Positions 21,786-35,300 of a stretch of 64,000 bases of DNA are shown piece after piece. The DNA comes from Triticum aestivum. Lineage: Eukaryota; Streptophyta; Magnoliopsida; Poales; Poaceae. Position 1 is the stretch's first letter. Each line of letters opens with the position of its first letter. Location of the stretch: contig NC_057811.1 in the NCBI RefSeq assembly GCF_018294505.1, positions 409,946,968 to 410,010,967 of the forward strand, written 5' to 3'. Position numbers and translations under genes: made by a program. A model generated the notes under the pieces. It was not told where the DNA came from. It saw only the letters and a list, made by a program, of their open reading frames with translations, and made no database searches.

Positions 21786-23515
21786 TGTTGGGGAACGTAG
21801 CAGAAATTTAAAATTTTCTACGTATCACCAAGATCAATCTATGGAGTCATCTAGCAACGAGAGAGAGGGGAGTGCATCTACATACCCTTGTAGATCGCGC
21901 GCGGAAGCGTTCAAGAGAACGGGGTTGATGGAGTCGTACTCGTCGTGATCCAAATCACCGATGATCCTAGCGCCGAACGGACGGCACCTCCGCGTTCAAC
22001 ACACGTACGGAACGGGGACGTCTCCTCCTTGATCCAGCAAGGGGGGAGGAGAAGTTGATGGAGATCCAGCAGCATGACGACGTGGTGGTGGAAGTAGCGG
22101 GATCCCGGCAGGGCTTCGCCAAGCGCAAGCGGGGAGGAAGAGGTGTCACGGGAGGGAGGGAGGCGCCAGGGCTTGGGGTGCTGCTCCCATGCGCCTCCCC
22201 ACTATATATAGGGGTGGAGGGGGCTGGTTTCTTGCTCTCCAAGTCCATTGGGGCATTGGCAAAGGTGGGGGAAAGAAATCCCATCATTTCCCTTCCCCAC
22301 CGATTGTTATCCCCCTTTTTTACGGATCTTGATCTTATCCCTTCAGGATATGATCTTATTCCTTCTAAGGTGGGATCTTGGTGCGCCTTGACCAGGGGTG
22401 TGGGGCCTTGCCCCCACTACCCACGTTCATGTGGGTCCCCCCATGCAGGTGGGCCCCACTTCGGAACCTTCTAGAACCTTCCCGGTACAATACCGAAAAA
22501 TCCCGAACATTTTCCGGTGGCCAAAATAGGACTTCCCATATATAAATCTTTACCTCCGGACCATTTCGGAACTCCTCGTGACGCCCAGGATCTCATCCGG
22601 GACTCCGAACGACTTTCGGATTTCCGCATACTAATATCTCTACAACCCTAGCGTCACCGAACCTTAAGTGTGTAGACCCTACGGGTTCGGGAGACATGCA
22701 GACATGACCGAGATGACTCTCCGGTCAATAACCAACAGCGGGATCTGGATACCCATGTTGGCTCCCACATGTTCCACGATGATCTCATCGGATGAACCAC
22801 GATGTCGAGGATTCAATCAATCCCGTATACAATTCCCTTTGTCAATCAGTACGTTACTTGCCCGAGATTCGATCGTCGGTATCCCAATACCTTGTTCAAT
22901 CTCGTTACCGGCAAGTCACTTTACTCGTACCGTAATGCATGATCCCGTGACCAAACACTTGGTCACATTGATCTCATTATGATGATGCATTACCGAGTGG
23001 GCCCAGAGATACCTCTCCGTCATACGGAGTGACAAATCCCAGTCTCGATTCGTGCCAACCCAACAGACACTTTCGGAGATACCTATAGTGCACCTTTATA
23101 GCCACCCAGTTACGTTGTGACGTTTGGTACACCCAAAGCATTCCTAGGGTATCCGGGAGTTGCACAATCTCATGGTCTAAGGAAATGATACTTGACATTA
23201 GAAAAGTTCTAGCAAACGAACTACACGAGCTTGTGCTATGCTTAGGATTGGGTCTTGTCCATCACATCATTCTCCTAATGATGTGATCCCGTTATCAATG
23301 ACATCCAATGTCCATGGTCAGGAAACCATAACCATCTATTGATCAACGAGCTAGTCAACTAGAGGCTTACTAGGGACATGTTGTGGTCTATGTATTCACA
23401 CATGTATTACGGTTTCCAGTTAATACAATTATAGCATGAACAACAGACAATTATCATAAACAAGGAAATACAATAATAACCATTTTATTATTGCCTCTAG
23501 GGCATATTTCCAACA
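21786..23515 (-). mobile_element. 3' LTR of Copia element B
   Basis: 1,730 bp. Read on minus it runs from TGTTGGAAATATGCCC to CTACGTTCCCCAACA. It carries a TATA (plus 22203-22210), 'gggcccagagatacctctcc' and the 'atgatgtgatcccgtta' word shared by Angela/BARE LTRs. Reading frames inside (such as 22055-22474) are LTR sequence, not genes. Confidence 0.92.
22203..22210 (-). promoter_or_regulatory. TATA box, 3' LTR of Copia B
   Basis: Plus tatatata in 'cccactatatataggggtgg', at the conserved LTR position. The 5' LTR has the same box at 40857-40864. Confidence 0.5.
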
Positions 23516-23532
23516 GTCTCCCACTTGCACTA
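23516..23532 (-). other. Polypurine tract of Copia B
   Basis: Read on minus, GCAAGTGGGAGACT lies directly before the 3' LTR start. The purine-rich run AAGTGGGAGA is the usual Copia plus-strand primer in this group. Confidence 0.75.
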
Positions 23533-24181
23533 GAGTCAATAATCTAGTTCACATCACCATGTGATTAACACTCAAAGTTCACATCGCCGTGTGACTAATA
23601 CCCAAGAGTTTACTAGAGTCAATAATCTAGTTCACATCACCATGTGATTAACACTCAATGAGTTCTAGGGTTTGATCATGTTATGCTTACGAGAGAGGTT
23701 TTAGTCAACGGGTCTACGACATTCAGATCCGTGTGTGCTTTACAAATCTCCATGTCATCTTGTAGATGCAGCTACCACGCGCTACTTGGAGCTATTCCAA
23801 ATAACTGCTCTACTATACGAATCCGGTTCACTACTCAGAGTCATCCGGATTAGTGTCAAAGTTTGCATCGATGTAACCCTTTACGACGAACCCCCTTTCC
23901 ACCTCCATAATCGAGAAAATTCCTTAGTCCACTAGATACTAAGGATAAGTTCGACCGCTGTCATGTGATCCCTTCCTGGATCACTATTGTACCCCTTGAC
24001 TAACTCATGGCAAGGCACACTTCAGGTGCGGTACACAGCATAGCATATTGTAGAGCCTACGTCTAAAGCATAGGGGACGACTTTCGTCCTTTCTCTTTCT
24101 TTTGCCGTGGTCAGGTCTTGAGTCTTACTCAATACTCACACCTTGTAACACAGCCAAGAACTCCTTCTTTGCTGATCTATT

Positions 24182-24390
24182 TTGAAAGTACTATTAAGCA
24201 TTTTTCATTTGAAAGTACTATTAAGCATTTTTGAAAGTACTATTCATTTGAAAGTACGTATTCATTTGAAATCTTGTCACGGTATGTATTCATTTGAAAG
24301 TACTATGTATTCATTTGAAAGTACATATTCATTTGAAATCTTGTCACGGTATGCATTCATTTGAAAGTACTATTAAGCATTTTTGATCTA
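24182..24390. repeat. Irregular tandem repeat (attcatttgaaagtacta) in Copia B
   Basis: About ten copies of 'catttgaaagtac' in two nested periodicities, including a repeated block with 'gaaatcttgtcacggtatg', occupy about 200 bp within the decayed pol. The short forward frame here is just the repeat. Confidence 0.85.
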
Positions 24391-27300
24391 TCCTTATAGA
24401 TCTTGATGCTCAATGTTCAAGTAGCTTAATCCAGGTTTTCCATTAAAAACACTTTTCAAATAACCCTGGATGCTTTCCAGAAATTCTACATCATTTCTGA
24501 TCAACAATATGTTAACAACATATACTCATCAAAAATTCTATAGTGCTCCCACTCACTTCTTTGGAAATACAAGTTTCTCATGAACTTTGTATAAACCCAA
24601 AATCTTTGATCATCTCATCAAAGCGTTCATTCCAACTCCGAGATGCTTACTCCAATCCTTAGAAGGATTGCTGGAGCTTTGCATACTTGTTAGCATCTTT
24701 CAGGATTGACAAAACCTTCTGGTTGTATCACATACAACCTTTCCTCAAGAAAATCGTCGAGGAAACAATGTTTTGACATCCTATCTGCAAGATTTCATAA
24801 ATAATGCAGTAACTGATAATATAATTCTAACAGACTCTTAGCATCGCTACGAGTGAGAAAGTCTCATCGCAGTCAACTCCTTGAACTTGCCGGAAAACAT
24901 CTTAACGTTAAGTCGAGCTTTCTTAATGGTGACACTTACCATCATTGTCTGTCTTCCCTTTAAAATCCATCTGTACCCAACAGCCTTACGACCATCAAGT
25001 AGTTCTTTCAAAGTCTATACTTTGTTTTCATACATGGATCCTCTCGGATTTTATGGCCTCGAGCCATTCGTCGGAATCCGGGCCCACCATCGCTTCTCCA
25101 TAGCTCGTAGGTTCATTGTTGTCTAGCAACATGACTTCCAAGATAGGATTACGTACCACTCTGAAGTAGTACGCATCCTTGTCGTCCTATGAGGTTTGGT
25201 AGTGACTTGATCTGAAGTTTCATGATCACTATCATAAACTTCCACTTCAATTGGTGTAGGTGCCACAGGAACAACTTCATGTGCCCTGCTACACATTAGT
25301 TGAAGTGATGGTTCAATGACCTCATCAAATCTCCACCATCCTCCCACTCAATTCTTTCGAGAGAAACTTTTCCTCGAGAAAGGACCCGTTTCTAGAAATA
25401 ATCACTTTTGCTTCCAGATCTGAAATAGGAGGTATACCCAACTGTTTTGGGTATTCTATGAAGATGCATTTATCCGCTTTGGGTTCGAGCTTATCAGCCT
25501 GAAACTTTTTCACATAAGCGTCGCAGCCCTAAACTTTTAAGAAACGACAGCTTAAGTTTCTCTAAACCATAGTTCATACGGTGTCATCTCAACGGAATTG
25601 CGTGGTGCCCTATTTAAATTGAATGCAATTGTCTCTAATGCCTAACCCATAAACGATAGTTGTAATTCGATAAGAGATATCATGGTATGCACCATATCCA
25701 ATAGGGTACAGTTATGATGTTCGGACACACCATCACAATATGGTGTTCCAGGCGGTATTAGTCGTGAAACAATTTCCACAATTTATTAATTGTGTGCCAA
25801 ACTCGTAACTCAGATATTCATCTTTATGATCATATCACAGACATTTTATCCTCTTGTCACGACGATCTTCAACTTCACTCTGAAATTACTTGAACCTTTC
25901 AATAATTCAGACTTGTGTTTCATCAAGTAAATATTCTCAGCATCTACTCAAATCATCTGTGAAGTAAGAACATAATGATATCCACTGCGTGCCTCAGCAC
26001 TCATTGGACTGCACACATCAAATGTATTACTTCCAACAAGTTGCTCTCTTGTTCCATCTTACTGAAAACGAGGCCTTTCAGTCATCTTGCCCATGTGGTA
26101 TGATTTGCATGTCTCAAGTGATTCAAAATCAAGTGAGTCCAAATGATCCATCTGCATGGACTTTCTTCATGCATATATACTAATAGACATGGTTCGCATG
26201 TCTCAATCTTTTCAAAAATGAGTGAGTCCAAAGATCCATCAACATGGAGCTTCTTCATGCGTTTTATACCAATATGACTCAAGTGGCAGTGCCACAAGTA
26301 TGTGGTACTATCATTACTATCTTATATCTTTTGGCATGAACATGTGTATCACTACGATCAAGATTCAATAAACCATTCATTTTAGGTGCAAGACCATTGA
26401 AGGTATTATTCAAATAGACAGAGTAACCATTATTCTCCTTTAATGAATAACCGTATTGCGATAAACATAATACAATCATGTCTATGCTCAACGCAAACAC
26501 CAAATAATTATTATTCAGGTTTAACCCCAATCTCAATGGTAGAGGGGGCATGCGATGCTTGATCACATCAACCTTGGAAACACTTCCAACACATATCGTC
26601 ATCTCACCTTTAGCTAGTCTCCGTTTATTCCGCAGCTTTTATTTCGAGTTACTAACACTTAGCAACCGAACCGGTATCTAATACCCTGGTGCTACTAGGA
26701 GTACTAGTAAAGTACACATTAATATAATGCATATCCAATATACTTCTGTCGACCTTGCCAGCCTTCTCATCTACGAAGTATCTAGGGTAGTTCTACTTCA
26801 GTGACCGTTCCCTCATTTCAGAAGCACTTAGTCTCAGGTTTGGGTTCAACCTTGAGTTTCTTCACTAGAGCAGCAACTGATTTGCCATTTCATGAAGTAT
26901 CCCTTCTTGCCCTTGCCCTTCTAGAAACTAGTGGTTTTACTAACCATCAACAATTGATGCTCCTTCTTGATTTCTACTTTCGCGGTGTCAAACATCGCGA
27001 GTTGCTCAAGGATCATCATGTCTATCCCTGATATGTTATAGTTCATCACAAAGCTCTAATAGCTTGGTGGCAGTGACTATGGAGAACCATCACTATCTCA
27101 TCTGGAAGATTAACTCCCACTCAATTCAAGTGATTGTAGTACTCAGACAATCTAAGCACATGCTCAACGATTGAGCTTTTCTCCCTTAGTTTACAGGCTT
27201 AAGAAACTTGTCAGAGGTCTCATACCTCTTGACGTGGGCATTAGTCTGAAATCCCAATTTCAGTCTTTGGAACATCTCATATGTTCTGCGACGTTTCAAA

Positions 27301-27793
27301 ACCGTCTTTGGTGCCACAATTTTAAACCGTTAGCATCACACACTGAACTATCACGTAGTCATCAAAACGTGTATGTCAGATGTTTCGTAACATCTACAGA
27401 CGACGCTCGAGGTTCAGCACACCGAGCGGTGCATTAAGGACATAAGCCTTCTGTGCAGCAATGAGGACAATCCTCAGTTTACGGACCCAGTCCGCATAAT
27501 TGCTACTATCAACTTTCAACTAAATTTTCTCTAGGAACATATCTTAGTAGAACTAAAGCGTAAGCTACGATATTATTTGCAAAGACCTTTTGACTATGTT
27601 CATGATAATTAAGTTCATCTGATTATTTAATGAACTCCCACTTAGATAGACATCCCTCTAGTCATCTAAGTGATACATGATCCGAATCGACTAGGCCGTG
27701 TCTGATCATCACGTGAGACGGACTAGTCATCATCGGTGAACATCTCCATGTTGATCGTATCTACTATACGACTCATGTTCGACCTTTCGGTCT

Positions 27794-27895
27794 CTTGTGT
27801 TCCGAGGCCATGTCTGTACATGCTAGGCTCGTCAAGTCAACCTAAGTGTTTTGCTTGTGTTCCGAGGCCATGTCTGTACATGCTAGGCTCGTCAA
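27794..27895. repeat. Direct repeat, 42 bp with 60-bp period
   Basis: 'cttgtgttccgaggccatg...' through 'ctcgtcaa' occurs identically at 27794-27835 and 27854-27895, in the gag part of Copia B. Confidence 0.9.
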
Positions 27896-28448
27896 CACCC
27901 GTTGTATGCGGACGTTAGAATCTATCACACCCGATCATCACGTGGTGCTTCGAAACAACGAACCTTCGCAACGGTGCACAGTTAAGGGGAACACATCTCT
28001 TGAAATTTTAGTGAGGGATCATCTTATTTATGCTACCTTCGTTCTAAGCAAATAAGATGTAAACATGACAAACATCACATGCAAATCATAAAGTGACATG
28101 ATATGGCCAATATCATCTTGCGCCTTTGATCTCCATCTTCGAGGCGCGGCATGATCACCTTCGTCGCCGGCATGACACCATGATCTCCATCATCGTGTCT
28201 TCATGAAGTTGTCTCGCCAACTATTACTTCTACTACTATGGCTAACGGTTAGCAATAAAGTAAAGTAATTACATGGCGTTTTCATTGACACGCAGGTCAT
28301 ACAATAAATTAAGACAACTCCTATGGCTCCTGCCGGTTGTCATACTCATCGACATGCAAGTCGTGATTCCTATTACAAGAACATGATCAATCTCATACAT
28401 CACATATATAATTCATCACATCATTTTGGCCATATCACATCACCTAGC

Positions 28449-31400
28449 TGTAACGCCCACGATGCGGCCATATCTCCCACGTGTCGAGGCACGACTTAGA
28501 GGCATAACCGCATTGTGGTTTTGTCGCAAGAAGGGTCATCTTCACACAATCCCATGTAATGAACAAGAATGGGATAAAGAGTTGGCTTACAATCGCCACT
28601 TCACACAATACATAAATAAATCATACATCATTCAGAGTACACACACAGGTCCGACTACGGAACCAAAAGAAAAGAAGACAACCCAACTGCTAGATCCCCG
28701 ATCGTCCCAACTGGGCACCACTACTGATCAATATGAAAAGAAACAACACAACGAACAAGATCTTCATCGAGCTCCCACTTGAGCTCAGTTGCGTCACCTG
28801 CACTGGTCTCATCGGCACCTGCAACTGTTTTGGAAGTATCTGTGAGTCACGAGGACTCAGCAATCTCACACCCGTGAGATCAAGACTATTTAAGCTTATA
28901 GGAAGGAAAGGATAGTGAGGTGGAGCTGCAGCAAGCACTAAGCATATATGGTGGCTAACATATGCAAATGAGAGCGAGAAGAGAAGCAACGGAACGGTCG
29001 TGAAGCTAGCAATGATCAAGAAGTGATCCTGAACTCCTACTCACGTCAAACATAACCCATAAACCGTGTTCACTTCCCGGACTCCGCCGAGAAGAGACCA
29101 TCACGGCTACACACGCGGTTGATGCGTTTTAATTAGGGTCAAGTGTCAAGTTCTCTACAACCGGATATTAACAAATTCCCATCTGCCACATAACCGCGGG
29201 CACGGCTTTCGAAAGATAATACCCTGCAGGGGTGTCCCAACTTAGCCCATTATAAGCTCTCACGGTCAACGAAGGATATTCCTTCTCCCAGGAAGACCCG
29301 ATCAGTCTCGGAATCCCGGTTACAAGACATTTCGACAATGGTAAAACAAGACCAGCAAAGCCGCCCGAATGTGCCGACAAATCCCGATAGGAGCTGCACA
29401 TATCTCGTTCTCAGGGCACACCGGATGAGCCAGACGTCGGGTTGGCATAGACCCTGGTTGCCCAGGGGGCGCCGGACATCGCTCGGTTTGGACCAGCACT
29501 CGAAGGAGAACTGGCCCGGGGGGTTAAAATAAAGATGACCCTTGAGTCTGCAGAACCCAAGGGAAAAGGCTTAGGTAGGCAAATGGTAAAACCAAGGTTG
29601 GGCCTTGCTGGAGGAGTTTTATTCAAAGCGAACTGTCGAGGGGGTCCCATAAATCACCCGACCGCGTAAGGAACGCAAAATCAAGGAACATAACACCGGT
29701 ATGACGGAAACTAGGGCGACAAGAGTGGAACAAAACACCAGGCATAAGGCCGAGCCTTCCACCCTTTACCAAGTGTATAGATGCATTGATTAAATAAGAG
29801 ATATTGTGATATCCCAACATAAACATAATCCAACATGGAGCAATCTTCATCTTCACCTGCAACTAGCAACGCTATAAGAAGGGGCTGAGCAAAGCGGTAA
29901 CATAGCCAAACAACGGTTTGCTAGGAAGGGTGACAAAGGTAGAGGTTCATGGCAATATGGGAGGCATGAAATAGCAAGTGGTAGGTAGCGCAGCATGGCA
30001 ATAGAACGAGCAACTAGCAAAGCAAAGATAGAAGTGATTTCGAGGGGTGGTCATCTTGCCTGAGATCCCGCTAGGAAGAAGAACGAGTCCATGAAGAAGA
30101 CAAACGGACGTAGTCGAACGAATCCTCACAACTCCGGAACGAAACCGAAGCTAACGGGAGAAGCAAACCGGAAAGAAACAAACACCATAGTAAACAACCA
30201 CCACATACACATGGCATGATGCACAAACAAGTATGATGCATGTCCGGTTTAAATATGCATGGCATGGCAAAGTGCAACAAACAACATTACAAATTAAGTG
30301 GAGCTCAATATGCAACGAGTTGCATATTGACGAAACACCACATTAATTATTTAGTTCTCTCTCGTTTATGTACCCAACAATGTTAAATGTTGTTAACCAT
30401 TGCAAGAGGTGAAGCATAAGGAAACTACCTATTTAAGCAAGTTAAAGGAGACCGGAAACAAACAACAACAATTCCGGAAAAACCTCATATGCATATTATA
30501 GATTTGGTACTGTTCTGCCCTAAACACAATTTTAATGTTGTTAAACAGCAAAATAAAGTGTACCATGTTAATCTATGCATTTTTCTACCCCATTTACATA
30601 TGAAGTTTATTAAAATCCGAGTTACGGTTATTTAGTAATGAAATAAATCATTTTAACATGGCATTCGAGCAAATTAAATCAAACAGCAATTTAAACAATT
30701 TTAACATGGGTGAAAGTGGCATATTATTAAACTACACAAAATTCTAAGCATTTTACATGTTTAAATCATTTTAATCCGAAGCACGGTTTATTAGTTATTA
30801 AATGCATGAAGAACAGGGGGTTTTCTGCAAAACAGTAAATCCTTGGGTAATAGCTAAATTCGCAGATCCTGAAAAAAAACATCACATGGGCCGAAAGTGA
30901 ATAGGAAGCCCAAAAGAGGAAAAAAATAAGAGCAGGGGCGCTGGGGTGTGGCCTCACCCAGTGGGCCTTGGCCCGTTCGGCTTGGAGAGGGAGGCTGGAA
31001 GGGGGCGCTGGGCCTGCTTGCTGGTGGCCCACGCGGCCGCTGAAGCTGGGCCAGGGGCGCTGGCTACAGTCAATGCAGCAGGGACGAGCGGCGTCCTCTG
31101 TCGCCTGAAGCAGAGGATGGAGCAGTGGTTGACGACGCCGGGGACGCGTGGGACTCCGGCGAGCGGCGGAAGGAGCGGACGGGCGGACCCGGGCACGGGA
31201 AGATGGATCCCGCCGGTCTTGGAGGATATTGAGGCGCGCGAGGTAGGTGGGGAGGACGTCAACGCGGCGGCGCGGCTTCCTCTGTCTTCTCCCGCCAGAA
31301 GGAGGCAGAACGCCTCGGGGTAGCGCAGTCAACGGCGAGACTTCGGTGCGGCGCTGAAGACCTGAGGCAGCGGCGGTCGACGGCTCCGGCATGTGGACTC

Positions 31401-32347
31401 GCCGGCGCAGCGGGGGAAGAGCAGCGCTCGGGCTCCTGGAAGAAGATGGAGGCGGCTGGGACTTGCGTCTGGGTCGACGGAGCAAGCAGCAGCCACGGCG
31501 GCGCTGAAGATCTCGAGGCCGAGCCCAAACCATGGCGCTTGGGGCTCCTGTGGTGGCAACGAAGACGGGCAGCTGCGCGCCTGGTCGCAGTGGTGGATGG
31601 CGGGCGAGCTTGAGGAGGCGGCGCAGCGGGAACTTGGCGTCCATGGTGCTGGTTCGGTCAGCCGGCGGCGGGGGCTGCGATTGCTGGCCACGGAGGACGA
31701 CGGCTGCGGGCGAAGACGGCTGCTGGAGGAGCTCCTCTCCTCGGGCACTTGGGCGACGGGGATTTGGCGAGGAGGAGGCATGGCCGGAGCGATCTGGTTG
31801 GGTGGGATGGATCCCGATGGGGATTTGGTAGAGTGGCGGCGCGGCTGGGAGGATGGGACAGGTCCCTAGATTTTAGGGTTTGGTCTAAAAATGGACACAG
31901 AGGTCTATATATATAACAAGTGAATTTTTGATAGGGGCATTTGGTCCCTCTGATTAAAATCGGACGATCGAGCAAATAATAGGTAGGGAGTCCAAATAAG
32001 AAAACGGAGATGTTTTGTAGATGTTAGGGGATGATCCGGACCCAACGGTCACAACAAACCCGGTCGGGTACGGGACAACTTTCGGACGCGCGGGAGGGAA
32101 TCGCGGGCTGACGAGAGAGGTTAGTTGGTTTGACAAGAGGGAACCGGAAACACGGTTGGTCTTGGAACGGTGAACGAAGACAAGGGGGGAACGCGGCCAC
32201 TACGAACGAATGCAAATTTTAAAGCATGGCGGCAACGAAGTGCCGATGCAATGCAAATGATGCGATGATGAATGCAACACACAAATAAAACACAGCTGAC
32301 TCGCCAAACAAGGAAGGCAATCGGAGCGTCGGTCTCGGGGCGTCACA
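28449..32347 (-). mobile_element. 3' LTR of LARD C
   Basis: Starts TGTAACGCCCACGATGCGG on plus and ends CGGGGCGTCACA. Read on minus it has a TATA (31906-31915), then a GC-rich leader (31880-30950), then about 2.5 kb of AT-richer DNA. Long frames on both strands in the GC-rich part (30766-31869) are recurrent in both LTRs but low-complexity Pro/Arg/Ser-rich, and are not accepted as genes. Confidence 0.92.
31906..31915 (-). promoter_or_regulatory. TATA box, 3' LTR of LARD C
   Basis: An alternating TATATATATA tract precedes, on minus, 'gacctctgtgtcc'. The identical box is at 39587-39596 in the 5' LTR, which would drive genomic RNA. Confidence 0.55.
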
Positions 32348-35300
32348 ACACTCCACCACTACAAGAGGATCTCGTCCCGAGATCTAGGATGGCACCGGAG
32401 GGAAAACGGAAGAGGAAGGGAAGAGGTAAAACTAATTGCTTCTTTGACAAATGAGTGAAACCAAAGAACCTTGAGAGGTCGCAAAGCTTAAAGAAATGAC
32501 ACGACGGAGGTGAACAAAATTTACAACACTCCGTTCAGCAAGAGGAACAAGGAACATTGCGAGAACCTTTGTAGGTTGAAGAATATGAAACAAGAGCTTA
32601 ACGGATCAAAAGGAATATGAAAGCACACCGGTAGAAAAGAGACAAGGAACACCATGTGAACCGTGAGGTTAATTGACACGATAGATATTTAAACCACTCC
32701 GGTTAAAACAAGATAGAGAAGGAATAAGAATGATATAATTTGGACAGCACTCTGACTGTAAATGGAAGGAAGTGAACAAGATCTTGACAAGATGAGAGGA
32801 TGCTCGATGAAATTAACAACACATTTTCTCTGGAAGTAATGAAAGAATGGCACAAGGGGTAAGAAAGATTTCAGACAGCACTCCGGTTAAATGGATAAGA
32901 AAGGAAAAATTACATGATCTTGACAAAACAAGATGATATGTCGAAGAGAGCAACATCACAATGCCTCCGGGACGAACGAATAGAAGATAGATCGTCGGAA
33001 TAAGATAACGGAGAAGAAAATGACAACTTCTGCCACAAATGAGCTTGGAAAGCATCCTTCCAAGAAGGTTAGAACGGAGTTGTTGGAAAAAACACAACAA
33101 CAAAAAGAATAAGCTTGTAGTAGGCTTATGGGAACATCCCAACATTATGAGGTGACAAACGGCCACTAAGGGAAGCCATTGGTTTGAGTGAGAGCACCAA
33201 GGTGATGAATAACTTCTTTCACCAAGAGGATAGGAGAAAACTTGGATCATTGATAGACACCATAATAGCAACATTCCTTAGGGAAGGCTTTAGGTGAAAC
33301 ATGACACAAGATAGATCCAACGAAGAGATTGGTGGATTTAAAATATTTCATTCTTGACAACATGTGAATCATGAAACGCGAACTCAAACTGTCAAGAATG
33401 ACATAACACCGCCTCAAATGATAAGGTAGAACGAATTGCACTTTAGAATGCAAGATGAAGAATGCTTGGACTCCACAAAACAAAACATGTGTTGAGCACC
33501 ATGTTTATTTAAGAGTATAGCTTGACGGATCATAACTCCAAGAGAAAACTTGAAGAACAATTGAAGGATGAAAGTAATCCTTGACGAAGCACCATGTAGA
33601 GCCTCCATGAAGAACTCCGGTAAACAAAAGGATGATAGAAAAAAAAAGTTGACAACACAAGGTGAAGCCTTGCTATGATTTAGGTGGAGCTTCACGACGA
33701 GATAATGCAGAAAGCTTGGAACTCCGGAAAAGAAAGATGAACAAATGAGATCAAGAATTATGATGAATCTCCGGAATAAGGAATTAATCACTTAGATGAA
33801 ACAATAATAAGAATTACATTATGCTTAGCCCTTACCAATTTAGATTGATGACAAGCAATGGATTTTGCATACTACTTCTTCTCGTAGAAAGGATGAAGAT
33901 AGATATTGCGCAAACTTGGGAAGGTCTTCATAGAACCACCGGTAGAATAGAAACAACGAATAAATTGATATGATAACGAAGGAAGAGAAATCTTGAACGA
34001 ACCACCGTAAGAATTGAAAATGAAAGTAGCAAAGGCACGATTCAACGGAAAGAATTAGAAAAAGAATGAAGATACTTGACATAATTTAGATACACGAGAA
34101 CGAAGAGATCACGAGCTGATTAGAGAATACTTGAACAATGCACTGGAAGAATATGGAGATGAACGAAGAGACATCAATTTAGAATAATTGGAGAACGAGG
34201 CTGAAAACTTAGAACGAAGAAATCTTCTGAAATGATGGCCTTCGGATGATCAAGAAATGAAAACAACTCCGAAATACTCCGGATGGTTAAGAAAAGAATT
34301 CTCACAATCGAAAACAATCATGAGAGGATGGCATAAGCTAGAACTTTGAATTTTCAAGAGAACGGACCAAGATTTAGGAGAAATTCTTCTTTGGTCTTCA
34401 AATGTTGAGAATGACGATGAGAAACACCATCAATAATTATTGAGGCACTTCGGAATGAAAATTAGAAATGTTGAACCAACGACGAAAAGAATTTGAAAGA
34501 TCTTGGAGAAAGAAATATGACTGATGATAAATCATTCTTACGTCAAACTTTGCAAAGAATTTGAGAATAACTCCGGAAAGAATTAGAAGAGTCAGGTAAG
34601 ATCCTGGAAAAAGACCTGTGGGTTATGGCCTACTCAAAAGAAACACCGTTGAAATGATTACTTGAAAATGAGATTGCATCGGTTGAATTAAATGGCTTGA
34701 ATGAGATAACAACCTCAAAATAGTTAGAATGGATCTTGAATGAAAAACACGAATCTCCTGAGATATCTTCAACACTCCGGTACACAGGAAAGCGAGAGGT
34801 GAGTGATTAAGAGATACACCGGCATGAGAAAAACATTTGAAGAACATCTTCATGAGAACCACCGGGTAAGAACATTGATTGAAAGAATGAAGGGACTTCA
34901 CGTCCATAAGATGGATACTTGATTAAGAAATCTGAGTGTTTCAAGAAAAAGGGTGGGAGGGTGGTAAAACAAAGACAACTTGGGTCGGATGAAACGAACA
35001 CCGTTGAGAAAACTTAGAGTTGATCTTGCGGATGTTGGAATGAACGGATTCACTTGAAGAGAAACACGCCGGTTAGAAAAGAATTAACATGACGACCTCG
35101 ATGATGAAGAAGGATTAATATTCACATAGCAATATGAGAACACCGCTTAGGAAAGGTAGGGAATCAACATTTGACTTCGAAGCAACTCGAATACCACAAA
35201 TAAAACAAAACAAAGGATTTGGCTTGCAGAATAAGCCGGAACAAACATATGATAGAGATTTCGTCCGAAGTTTTCGTGGTGGGGCCCACACGGGCTTGAT

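Larger units (their letters stand above)
23533..28448 (-). pseudogene. Degenerate gag-pol of Copia B
   Basis: No long frame survives, but fragments on minus match Angela-type polyprotein. 26602-26279 shows a protease-to-integrase linker (LNLNNNYLV, YLNNTFNG). 26297-26082 is a GAG-pre-integrase piece with MWHCHLSHIGIKRMKKLH and CEPCLL. 25513-25325 (KKFQADKLEPKADKCIF, FLEEKFLSKELSGR) lies between integrase and RT. 25347-25123 holds VAPTPIEVEVYDSDHE and TTKPHRTTRMRT, just upstream of RT. Towards 23533 would be RT/RNase H; I saw no intact YVDD. Towards 28448 are gag and leader, with 'ttgcatgtcgatgagtatg' on minus. Stops and frameshifts are throughout, so the element cannot make its own proteins. 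Confidence 0.8.

Noticed and set aside
30766..31869. Long overlapping frames on both strands (292, 158, 150, 125 codons) that looked like a gene
   Set aside because: They lie in the GC-rich leader of a LARD LTR, are low-complexity Pro/Arg/Ser-rich, overlap on both strands, and recur identically at 38447-39550 in the other LTR.
32813..34907. Minus-strand frames rich in Phe, Ser and Leu
   Set aside because: They are the complement of an A/G-rich degenerate array and show no retroelement motif or codon bias.
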